This document shows positions 1-6,132 of a stretch of DNA of 6,162 nucleotides, in pieces. Each line of letters begins with the position of its first letter. The first letter of the stretch is position 1. The position numbers and the translations under genes are program-made. Source of the stretch: Rickettsiaceae bacterium (lineage in GTDB: Bacteria; Pseudomonadota; Alphaproteobacteria; Rickettsiales; Rickettsiaceae). The stretch covers positions 1 through 6,162 of the forward strand of contig JAIOYD010000098.1 in assembly GCA_021741285.1 (NCBI GenBank), written 5' to 3'. The notes beneath the pieces are model-generated. The model saw only the letters and a program-made list of their open reading frames with translations, was not told the DNA's origin and did no database searches.

Positions 1-68
1 GTGCGCTTGATTCCCGTCAATCTGCGAAACTCTTCTTGGGCTTCACACTTTATTTGTTCAAACCTCAT
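1..68 (-). CDS. IS5-like transposase, N-terminal fragment (cut by window edge)
   Basis: Only the first 22 codons are in the window; the gene continues past the left edge. Read on the minus strand from the ATG at 66-68, the protein starts MRFEQIKC and contains FRRLTGIKR at about residues 14-22. That motif is typical of the N-terminal helix-turn-helix region of short IS5-like transposases, which go on to a DDE catalytic domain that is not visible here. The start is supported by an AAGGA ribosome binding site at 75-79, six bases upstream. The family call rests on a short motif, so the exact IS group is uncertain, and whether the full gene is intact cannot be judged. It faces away from the DUF805 remnant beside it, as expected for an element inserted into that gene. 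Confidence 0.68.
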   Translation of the reverse strand, partial: MRFEQIKCEAQEEFRRLTGIKR

Positions 69-74
69 CTAATA

Positions 75-79
75 TCCTT
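75..79 (-). promoter_or_regulatory. Ribosome binding site of the transposase gene
   Basis: AAGGA on the minus strand lies six bases before the ATG at 66-68. It is the strongest support that the short transposase reading frame at the left edge is a true gene start and not a chance frame. It overlaps the palindrome at 78-92 by two bases, so that structure could modestly affect access to it. Confidence 0.5.
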
Positions 80-120
80 GCTTTAAAAGCAACCAGTTTA
101 ATCAATCCCTGCGGTTATGC

Positions 121-315
121 AAGAGGTCTATTATTAATTCTGCAATAACATGCAGAAGATTGCACGATTTAAATCTTAGTGGTTGGTGGCAAATAATTTT
201 TATTATTGGTAGCATTTTTATATCTAAAATTATTAGTATAATAGTTTTTATAATTCTGCTTTTTCTAAAAGGAACGCCTGGCCCCAATAAATACGGCGAG
301 CCTCCTGTAGATTAA
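121..315 (+). pseudogene. DUF805 membrane protein, C-terminal remnant truncated by IS
   Basis: The plus-strand frame ending at the TAA at 313-315 encodes the characteristic C-terminal half of a DUF805 (YhaH-like) inner-membrane protein. RRLHDLNLSGWW is encoded at about 154-189, followed by a hydrophobic membrane segment rich in Ile and Phe (about 190-270), then KGTPGPNKYGEPPVD at the end. These match the family signatures RRLHD..xSGWW and GTpGPNrYG. No ATG occurs in frame, the frame is closed by a TAA at 70-72, and the N-terminal membrane half is absent. The gene therefore lost its front where the adjacent insertion sequence sits. DUF805 proteins are small integral membrane proteins of unknown function. 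The left limit is approximate. The remnant has kept its frame to the normal end, so the disruption may be recent. Confidence 0.72.
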
Positions 316-409
316 GGAGCATACCTTGCTAGTCATTTACAGAGAAGGGCAGATTTTTATTTACAACTCCCCCGGTACAAAAATGTCTGAGCATATTGAG
401 CGCTTATGC

Positions 410-443
410 AAAAAGGGAATAAATGAAGTTATAAACTTCATTT
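410..443 (-). terminator. Perfect inverted repeat, possible terminator between convergent genes
   Basis: AAATGAAGTT (421-430) and AACTTCATTT (434-443) form a perfect 10-bp stem with a three-base ATA loop. It sits 49 bases past the carboxypeptidase stop codon and between two convergent coding segments, where a terminator is expected. On the minus strand a run of five T follows at 410-414, but it is separated from the stem by six bases, and the stem is AT-rich. On the plus strand the stem is followed by GGGGGATTTTT. It is therefore not a textbook intrinsic terminator; a weak bidirectional one is possible. Confidence 0.33.
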
Positions 444-492
444 GGGGGATTTTTAAACGACATCTAGAGAATCCTCTCTTCCCAGCAGGATA

Positions 493-1398
493 CTACTTGT
501 TCCTTAAAGCAACCTTCACTGTTTTCCTTGAAGGCTTACCAGTTTTTTTAACAACTTTAACTTGGTGAGCTACTCCAAAATGCTTGTCTAATAACTCAAC
601 CATTTGTCGATCGCGTACTGCACCACTTTTTCTTCCAGTTACAACACCAATCAGACTCTTATTGCCTCTTGTTGCTGTCGTAATAAGGTTGCAGCCCGCA
701 GGACCTGTATACCCAGTCTTTAGGCCTTCAGACCCAGGGTATGTTGCCGTAACTCTATTATGCCCATTAATTGTCTTGCCTTTATAAATAAAACTGGTTT
801 CACTAAAAAAAGCATAATATTGTGGAAAATCACGCTTAATGGCTATAGTTAACTTTGCCAAATCGACTGCAGTCGTTACTTGTTTTGGATCATGCCAACC
901 AGAAGCATTGGTAAAATTAGTATTTTTCATTCCAAGTTGACGCGCTTTAAGGGTCATTAAGCGTGCAAACTTACTTTCAGAGCCATCTGCAAGATTTTCT
1001 GCAGCAACTCTAGATACGTCATTGGCAGACTTAATAATTATAGCCCTTATTGAATCTTTAACGCTTATTTTTTCCCCGGGCTGAACATATAATTTTAAGG
1101 GCAATGCTTGTGATGCGTGTTTAGATACATAGAACTTATCATTCATCCCTATTTTGCCTGATTCTAGAGCTTCAAAAAGCATGTACATAGTCATGACTTT
1201 AGTCAATGATGCTGGGTAGATTATTTCTTTTGAATTACTTGCATGAAGAATTTTACCAGTTTTACCATCCACGATTAAGCTTGTTTGTATAGGTAAAGAA
1301 ACACGTTTTCTTGCTTTATTATTTTTGGTCGTCGTCGCCGCAGAAACATTTGTTACTAAAAATAATACCAATAAAAAAGAAGATAACTTCTTAAACAT
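493..1398 (-). CDS. dacF: D-alanyl-D-alanine carboxypeptidase, DacF/PBP5-like (peptidase S11)
   Basis: A periplasmic penicillin-binding protein that removes the terminal D-Ala from peptidoglycan pentapeptides and so limits cross-linking. From the ATG at 1396-1398 the product has 301 residues. Residues 1-20 form a signal peptide (MFKK, hydrophobic core, VSA just before the likely cleavage site). All three active-site motifs are present: S64-L-T-K67 (nucleophile and general base), S124-A-N126 and K227-T-G229. The conserved N-A-S-G-W-H-D stretch lies at 164-170. An ATG 13 codons further upstream is in frame, but the chosen start has AAGG six bases before it and gives a clean signal peptide. The protein is shorter than E. 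coli PBP5 (about 400 residues): the catalytic domain is followed by only a short basic tail, with no second beta domain or obvious C-terminal anchor. It lies 92 bp downstream of the AmpG gene on the same strand. A possible weak promoter (TATGCT at 1433-1438) lies in that gap. Confidence 0.9.
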   Translation of the reverse strand: MFKKLSSFLLVLFLVTNVSAATTTKNNKARKRVSLPIQTSLIVDGKTGKILHASNSKEIIYPASLTKVMTMYMLFEALESGKIGMNDKFYVSKHASQALPLKLYVQPGEKISVKDSIRAIIIKSANDVSRVAAENLADGSESKFARLMTLKARQLGMKNTNFTNASGWHDPKQVTTAVDLAKLTIAIKRDFPQYYAFFSETSFIYKGKTINGHNRVTATYPGSEGLKTGYTGPAGCNLITTATRGNKSLIGVVTGRKSGAVRDRQMVELLDKHFGVAHQVKVVKKTGKPSRKTVKVALRNK

Positions 1399-1404
1399 AA
1401 AAAA

Positions 1405-1408
1405 CCTT
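1405..1408 (-). promoter_or_regulatory. Ribosome binding site that decides the dacF start
   Basis: AAGG on the minus strand lies six bases before the ATG at 1396-1398. It favours this start over the in-frame ATG at 1435-1437. The longer version would also place about 13 extra residues, including charged ones, in front of the signal peptide. Confidence 0.5.
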
Positions 1409-1490
1409 ATCAAAATTTCCCTAATTGAGGGTAGCATAAAAACGTTTGTAAAAACTCAACATATGGCAACATGGAGGATCATATTTTGCT

Positions 1491-2747
1491 TTATGTTGTT
1501 TTTCCCTCAAATTTTTTATTTAAATACAATAATAAAAGTAAACCAGGGATCGCCAAAAACACAGTCATTATAAAGTAATTATCCCAACCCATTACCTTCA
1601 TAATTGAACCACCGAAACCTACTATAGTGTGACTAAACAACCCAGATAAACTACTGAGCAGTGCATATTGTGTTGCTGAAAACTGTTTGTTACACAAATA
1701 GCTTAAATATCCAACCAGTGCTGCATCTCCCATTCCAGAGGCCATATTTTCTATGCTTATTGCAATCATTAAAGCATTAGTATTATGCCCTTGGTGATGC
1801 AACCAGACAAAAGCTAAATTTGTTACTGCTTGTGCAACCCCACAAAATATCAAACCTTTGAGGCTACCATACCGATACATTATTACGCCACCAACATAAG
1901 CTCCGCAAATAGTTGCAATTAAGCCAAAAACTTTGGTGATTGCACCAATTTCTTTAAGTGTAAAACCCAGCTCCATATAAAACGGCATTGCAACGACGCC
2001 AAGCATAGCATCGCCAAGCTTATAAAATACTACCGCGAGCAAGATAACTAGTGCCACATCGCGCTTTAAAAAGTCAGCAAATGGATCAATTGTCATAAGA
2101 CTCCAAGAAGAAATACTTAGTATATTAATGGCTTTTTGTGCGATTTTTGGTTCTTTTAAAGTCAGAATAAAAAATATTCCGATAAAATACAAAAAGCTGA
2201 TACCTAAAAAAGCAATATTCCAACCATAATCTTCAGCAATAAAAAATGCACCAGCTACAGCTATTAATCCCCCTACTCTATATCCAAACACTGCATTTGC
2301 AGCAGCTACGGAAAGCTTTTCTTTTTCAATTGTATCAATTCTAAATGCATCGATTACTATATCCAGAGTTGCAGATGCCACACCGAGTGCAATAGTCAAT
2401 ACATAAATCATCCCAATAGATTTATTGGGATCTAGCTTACTGTATAAAAATATAATAACCGCTATTATACCCGATATTAAACACATCCAACTCTTACGCT
2501 TTCCTATATGATGAAGTATCGGCAATTTTAGATGATCTATTAAAGGAGACCAAAAAACCTTAAGAGAATAAAAAGCCCTTGCCGCAGCAAAAGATGTAAT
2601 AATTGCAATATCTATATTTGCTCCTTTCATCCATGCTGCAATAGTAGAATATATAATAAAAAGTGGCATGCCACTTAAAATTCCTAAAATAAATATCTGG
2701 AACTGCTTATAATCAGTAAATAGCTTAAAAATATTTGATTGATACAT
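1491..2747 (-). CDS. ampG: AmpG-family muropeptide permease (MFS transporter)
   Basis: An inner-membrane major facilitator protein. In characterised bacteria AmpG imports GlcNAc-anhydro-MurNAc and its peptides from the periplasm for peptidoglycan recycling. The 418-residue product is mostly hydrophobic, consistent with about 12 membrane helices. Family signatures are clear: K63-V-F-W-S-P-L-I-D71 after the second helix, the cytoplasmic G82-K-R-K-S-W87 loop, D129-I-V-I-D-A-F-R-I-D138, and G155-Y-R157. These correspond to KFLWSPLMD, GRRRGW, QDIVFDAWKTD and GYR of E. coli AmpG. It is shorter than E. coli AmpG (about 490 residues), as is usual for rickettsial homologues, which often occur as several paralogues. 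The substrate of this copy is therefore inferred, not shown. No good ribosome binding site precedes the ATG at 2745-2747, but the first alternative Met is inside helix 1. The stop is TAA at 1491-1493. Its neighbour dacF also acts on peptidoglycan. Confidence 0.87.
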   Translation of the reverse strand: MYQSNIFKLFTDYKQFQIFILGILSGMPLFIIYSTIAAWMKGANIDIAIITSFAAARAFYSLKVFWSPLIDHLKLPILHHIGKRKSWMCLISGIIAVIIFLYSKLDPNKSIGMIYVLTIALGVASATLDIVIDAFRIDTIEKEKLSVAAANAVFGYRVGGLIAVAGAFFIAEDYGWNIAFLGISFLYFIGIFFILTLKEPKIAQKAINILSISSWSLMTIDPFADFLKRDVALVILLAVVFYKLGDAMLGVVAMPFYMELGFTLKEIGAITKVFGLIATICGAYVGGVIMYRYGSLKGLIFCGVAQAVTNLAFVWLHHQGHNTNALMIAISIENMASGMGDAALVGYLSYLCNKQFSATQYALLSSLSGLFSHTIVGFGGSIMKVMGWDNYFIMTVFLAIPGLLLLLYLNKKFEGKTT

Positions 2748-2881
2748 AGACTAAAATGTAACCACGACTCTAAATGAAAGAATTAAACCTAGAGCATATC
2801 TATATTAAAGTCAAGTTCAGTAAATACCATCAGATGGGGGCCGCAATCTCATGATATGTTTTACAGACCAAATTAACTCGA
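2748..2881. other. Intergenic gap between the AsmA-like gene and ampG
   Basis: This gap separates two minus-strand genes and holds no gene. There is a GC-rich patch at 2836-2844 and a tiny hairpin CCAT/ATGG at 2827-2837, too short and without a T-run to be a terminator. On the minus strand a TTGACT hexamer (2809-2814) resembles a -35 box, but no good -10 follows at the usual distance. Whether ampG is cotranscribed with the upstream gene is undecided. Confidence 0.4.
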
Positions 2882-5479
2882 TTACTTCTGATTTCTTGTT
2901 TTAAGTACTTCCTGTAAGTCTTCAGTATTTGCTTCTTTTTTAGGAGTAAAAAGGTTGCCTTTTGCTGTAACGCTCATCTTTGCTGGCGCATAGTCTGTAG
3001 AGCTACGACCATATTTCGGCTTAGCAAGATAGAAAGAAAAACTTGAAGTTGCATCCACGTTAAAATCGTATAAATTGAATGTAGCAGCTCCTTGGCCGAT
3101 GGAATACTTAGTTTTGAATGCTATAGAGGGCATAGTAAATATTCCTTTTGATAGCTCCACGCTAGCCTGCAAATCACTCACTTGAGTTTTATCTAGAAGA
3201 AGAGTTTTATTTAAGTCCTCGTTAAATGAATTAATATCATAATTTGGATCACCAAGTATTTGAATAAAGTTATCAATAGAAAAATTATTCAAAGTAGTAT
3301 CTTTGGTTACAATATTTGACTTGGTATAAAGATTATATAATTGCTCATCCAATTTTTCACCATTTGTTGACCACATTCCACTTGCACTGATAACCCCACC
3401 AGAATTAATCACTTCTTTAGGCAGCAGTTTAGAGATCTGCTCTATCTGAGCTGAATTCAAAGCATATACAAAATTCAAAGTATATGGCTGAAGCAAAACA
3501 CTACCAGCTGATTGCAAACGACCTCCAAATAAATCGGCATCAAACTTAGAAATATCAATCAAGTTCTTATCATTTCTTGCCAAGAAAATAACCTTACCGA
3601 GGCTAAAATCCCCTTGATATACCCGAGCCAGAGAAAACCGGATCACTATGTCTATTTTACTAAGATCAAAGTCATTCAATATCTTTTGTTTGAGTGCAAG
3701 CATCGCCGGAGCCGAAAGAAAATCAACTGCTACAGAACCATTATTTATATCAATCTTTACACTTGGTCTTATGCTCTGCGCTTCTAAAGTGATATTAGTA
3801 TCTATCCAGTCAGTCCCATCTTTAATATATAATTGTTCCACAGATACTCTTCCCGGAGAAAGATCTAAAACGAAATTTACATTCTCATATAGTTTTTTAT
3901 TTAATGTAATGTAGTCAAAAGTAATATCAAAGCTACTTATGGAGCTAATCTTTCTTATAGGAATAAACTTATTTAAATATGTTTCGTCTTGCATATCTTC
4001 CGATAAGTTACGCAGATATGCAAATGCTCTAGATAAAACTGGAAAACTATTTTCATCAATGTTTACCGAGGTAAACCTTATGCTAGCATTGGTTCTTGGC
4101 GAGTTGCCAATAAACTTAGATGAAACGCTTCCCATTACTTCTGTGTCAGGAGTTTTTATTAAAAAATTCTGAAGTGATATATCAACTGAACTAAATTTTA
4201 TATCAGAGGACAAATCAAACGGGATAGGTTTATCTGTTCTGACCTCCTTACCGCCAAAAAATTCTACAAAATCATTTAAGTCTTTATGACTCAAAATAAT
4301 TTTTCCATTAAAAAGGCTTCTGAAAGAATTCTGAGTTATGGCACCACTCAAGTTAAATTTTCCATCTTGATCCACTTGACCAGAAAAATCCTGAATAAAG
4401 AACTGGCCCTCTTCAATTTTTATTTTTAAATTTATATCGCTTAAAGAGTTGTTTTCGTCAATTTTGACTGCCTTTGCCACAAAACTTACATTTAAATTAT
4501 TCTTGCTAAAATCAAGCCTATTATTAGCTCCAAATCTAACGGTACCTCCTATAGATTCGCCTGTTTTAGAGTTTAACCAATTAGCTAGATCTAGTTTACT
4601 AAATTCAATGTTTATATCTGAGGTAAATGCAGAATCCTTACTTAGCTTCATTTCACCTTTTCCTTGTAGTGAATCGGAACTAATAATAATCGACTCAATG
4701 CTCAATCCTTGTTTTATGGGCTTAATATCAAAATTAATTTTTACCTCCTCATTACTGTTCAGATACTGTCCTATATTGCCAAAATCAGGAATTAATTTTG
4801 CGATTTTACTTGATAAGTTAGTAGTTTTTAATTCTGCCTTCCCCTCTTCCAACAGACCATCTTTATAAGTCTCATTCAATTTAAAATTATAACTTGTATC
4901 TTGGACATCAATTTTAAATACTACATTATTATTTGCTGATTTTTCAAATGAACCATTAATACTTCCTATGTTATCGATAGACCCCTCAAAATTTGTCCCT
5001 TCATTTTCACTAGAAAAATTAAAATTATTAATTGTAAAAGGTATGTCATGATCTGATTCAACAAAGATAAGCTTGTTAACTTTAGCCTTCACTGAAAGAG
5101 CTTCTTTCAATATTAATTCAGAGATAAATTCGCCATGACTTAAAAAATTTACATCATCATTATTCAGGTGAATGACAGCTTCTCCGATTGTTAATTCACT
5201 AATTTTGGGGTTAAAACGAAATAAAGACCCCAGTAAAAATTCAATTTTTATATCTTTAAGAGCAATTTTGCCCTCTTGCTTAATCTCATCAATCACAAGA
5301 TAAGGTATTGGGAATTTTATAATTCTAAAATTGTTTGCTTGAAGAGTAGCAACATCTATTCTGGTGCTTTTAACAAATTCTTGGTATATTTTTGTAAAAT
5401 CGGTAAATGCTATTGATGCACTTACCACCCCCGTTATTATTAGGGCAATAATCACCGATCTGATAAATAGTTTTTTCAT
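2882..5479 (-). CDS. AsmA-like family protein, inner-membrane anchored
   Basis: A protein of 865 residues. It begins MKKLFIRS and has a hydrophobic segment at about residues 8-26 that serves as an uncleaved membrane anchor or signal sequence. The rest is long, beta-rich and repetitive in style, as expected for a large periplasmic domain. The early part (about 45-110) has the AsmA pattern of conserved aliphatic strands, with ISELTIGEAVIHLNND as the typical opening repeat. Around residues 640-800 it matches the AsmA C-terminal region, with D-L-F-G-G-R-L near 650, then a strand-rich stretch ending in a G-x-W-S-T-N-G turn and a helical segment. AsmA/TamB-like proteins are linked to phospholipid transport to, and homeostasis of, the outer membrane; this paralogue's role is unknown. 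The start codon (5477-5479) has only a weak ribosome binding site. The gene is divergent from rimM and upstream of ampG on the same strand. TAA stop at 2882-2884. I see no frameshift. Confidence 0.8.
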   Translation of the reverse strand: MKKLFIRSVIIALIITGVVSASIAFTDFTKIYQEFVKSTRIDVATLQANNFRIIKFPIPYLVIDEIKQEGKIALKDIKIEFLLGSLFRFNPKISELTIGEAVIHLNNDDVNFLSHGEFISELILKEALSVKAKVNKLIFVESDHDIPFTINNFNFSSENEGTNFEGSIDNIGSINGSFEKSANNNVVFKIDVQDTSYNFKLNETYKDGLLEEGKAELKTTNLSSKIAKLIPDFGNIGQYLNSNEEVKINFDIKPIKQGLSIESIIISSDSLQGKGEMKLSKDSAFTSDINIEFSKLDLANWLNSKTGESIGGTVRFGANNRLDFSKNNLNVSFVAKAVKIDENNSLSDINLKIKIEEGQFFIQDFSGQVDQDGKFNLSGAITQNSFRSLFNGKIILSHKDLNDFVEFFGGKEVRTDKPIPFDLSSDIKFSSVDISLQNFLIKTPDTEVMGSVSSKFIGNSPRTNASIRFTSVNIDENSFPVLSRAFAYLRNLSEDMQDETYLNKFIPIRKISSISSFDITFDYITLNKKLYENVNFVLDLSPGRVSVEQLYIKDGTDWIDTNITLEAQSIRPSVKIDINNGSVAVDFLSAPAMLALKQKILNDFDLSKIDIVIRFSLARVYQGDFSLGKVIFLARNDKNLIDISKFDADLFGGRLQSAGSVLLQPYTLNFVYALNSAQIEQISKLLPKEVINSGGVISASGMWSTNGEKLDEQLYNLYTKSNIVTKDTTLNNFSIDNFIQILGDPNYDINSFNEDLNKTLLLDKTQVSDLQASVELSKGIFTMPSIAFKTKYSIGQGAATFNLYDFNVDATSSFSFYLAKPKYGRSSTDYAPAKMSVTAKGNLFTPKKEANTEDLQEVLKTRNQK

Positions 5480-5512
5480 ACTACATTAAATCTAATTTAT
5501 GAAGATAGAATA

Positions 5513-5545
5513 AGAATAATAGTTTTTTAGAAATATATCAATCAA
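5513..5545 (-). promoter_or_regulatory. Candidate sigma-70 promoter for the AsmA-like gene
   Basis: On the minus strand TTGATA (5536-5541, five of six matches to the -35 consensus) is followed after 17 bases by TATTCT (5513-5518, four of six). An overlapping alternative pairs TTGATT (5540-5545) with TATTAT (5516-5521, five of six) at 18 bases. Either would start transcription about 25-30 bases before the ATG at 5477-5479. In such AT-rich sequence chance matches are common. The rimM side of the gap shows only an isolated AATAAT (5515-5520) with no good -35. Confidence 0.35.
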
Positions 5546-5555
5546 AGAGCAAGAA

Positions 5556-6068
5556 ATGAAAGAAGATGATAGATTAATTTTAGTTGGTGTAATATCAGCA
5601 GCTCACGGAATAAAAGGAGATGTTCTAGTTAAATCATTTACTGACCCCAAAGAAAATATCTTGGCTCTTGATATTTTGGACGAAAATGCTGCTCCAATTA
5701 AATTAAAAAAAGTAAGAGTAAATTCTAACGGAACAATAGTATGTAGGTTCGCTGGAAGCAACGACCGTAACGCCTCTGAAGCATTATCTGGGACAAAATT
5801 ATTTTGTCTACGTGATACTCTTCCCGCTCCTCAAGAAGATGAGTATTATATAAGCGACCTACGAAGATTTTTTGTAGTAAATGAAAAGGGTAAAAAGATT
5901 GGCATCATTATAGATGTTGCTAATTTCGGTGCAGGTGACATCATAGAAATAAGATTTAATAACGATACAGAAGAAATGTTTCCATTCACAAAGGAGTTTT
6001 TTCCGGAAATTGGCAAGGATTATGTGGTTTTCAAAAACACAAACGTAGTACAAAACAAGTCACCCTGA
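5556..6068 (+). CDS. rimM: Ribosome maturation factor RimM
   Basis: A cytoplasmic assembly factor for the 30S subunit; in characterised bacteria it binds ribosomal protein S19 and helps mature the 16S rRNA head domain. The 170-residue product has the usual length and two-domain layout. The N-terminal RimM domain (about 7-90) carries V10-G-V-I-S-A-A-H-G-I-K-G21, the hallmark glycine and histidine motif, followed by V-K-S-F-T-D. The C-terminal PRC-barrel begins with E96-Y-Y98 and D101-L102, has G125-A-G-D-I-I-E-I132, and ends with the F-P-F-T-K-E block at 142-147. The ATG at 5556 is preceded by AAAGAG (5544-5549), six bases away. In many bacteria rimM sits between rpsP and trmD; here its upstream neighbour is instead the divergent AsmA-like gene, and no trmD start is recognisable in the 94 bases that follow. 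Its last codons and TGA stop fall inside a palindromic element, so the extreme C-terminus may be element-derived. Confidence 0.93.
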   Translation: MKEDDRLILVGVISAAHGIKGDVLVKSFTDPKENILALDILDENAAPIKLKKVRVNSNGTIVCRFAGSNDRNASEALSGTKLFCLRDTLPAPQEDEYYISDLRRFFVVNEKGKKIGIIIDVANFGAGDIIEIRFNNDTEEMFPFTKEFFPEIGKDYVVFKNTNVVQNKSP

Positions 6069-6132
6069 ATTTTTATAAGAATAACTTCTTAGTCTCTGCG
6101 TCAAAATTCTAAATTTCTGACGTAATTTCAGG
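6064..6132. repeat. Compound (cloverleaf-like) palindrome, possible dispersed palindromic element
   Basis: An outer stem CCTGAA (6064-6069) pairs with TTCAGG (6127-6132) and encloses two hairpins. One is TAAGAA/TTCTTA (6076-6081 with 6086-6091, four-base loop). The other is CGTCAAAATT (6099-6108) pairing with AATTT-C-TGACG (6112-6122, one bulged C, three-base loop). This architecture resembles the short dispersed palindromic elements known from Rickettsia, but I cannot assign it to a described family and only one copy is present here. An alternative 10-bp hairpin with one wobble pair (6111-6120 with 6128-6137), followed by two more T, excludes the second hairpin and could act as a weak rimM terminator. 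The rimM stop codon (6066-6068) lies in the outer stem. Confidence 0.42.

Larger units (their letters stand above)
1..118 (-). mobile_element. Terminal part of an insertion sequence (right boundary approximate)
   Basis: This span holds the 5' end of the transposase gene plus its leader. The leader contains the ribosome binding site and a palindrome at 78-92 (TTGCTTT, A, AAAGCAA). The element's end should lie between about 93 and 125, because from roughly 121 the sequence reads as DUF805 coding sequence on the opposite strand, while before that the same frame carries no family resemblance and has a TAA stop at 70-72. The terminal inverted repeat and target duplication cannot be confirmed because the other end of the element is outside the window. 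The boundary at 118 is an estimate. Confidence 0.5.

Noticed and set aside
102..287. Minus-strand open frame of 61 codons
   Set aside because: It is antisense to the DUF805 remnant, whose conserved motifs clearly identify the real coding strand; its composition shows no domain features.
316..492. tRNA or other structured RNA gene
   Set aside because: No cloverleaf with the conserved tRNA loop sequences was seen; only simple inverted repeats are present.
584..787. Plus-strand open frame inside dacF
   Set aside because: It lies fully antisense to the active-site region of dacF, including the KTG motif, and has no ribosome binding site.
1399..1437. Longer dacF start at 1437
   Set aside because: The extra 13 residues precede an otherwise complete signal peptide, and the ribosome binding site is placed for the ATG at 1396-1398.
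1399..1490. Terminator after ampG
   Set aside because: Only a 5-bp stem (ATATG/CATAT) a few bases before a run of five T can be drawn; it is too weak to call.
1325..1573. Plus-strand open frame across the dacF start and the ampG end
   Set aside because: It is antisense to two well-supported genes and resembles no family.
3648..4868. Three plus-strand open frames (3648-3914, 3939-4172, 4449-4868)
   Set aside because: All lie antisense within the AsmA-like gene, which is open over its full length with coherent domain architecture.
5859..6053. Minus-strand open frame of 64 codons
   Set aside because: It is antisense to the PRC-barrel half of rimM.
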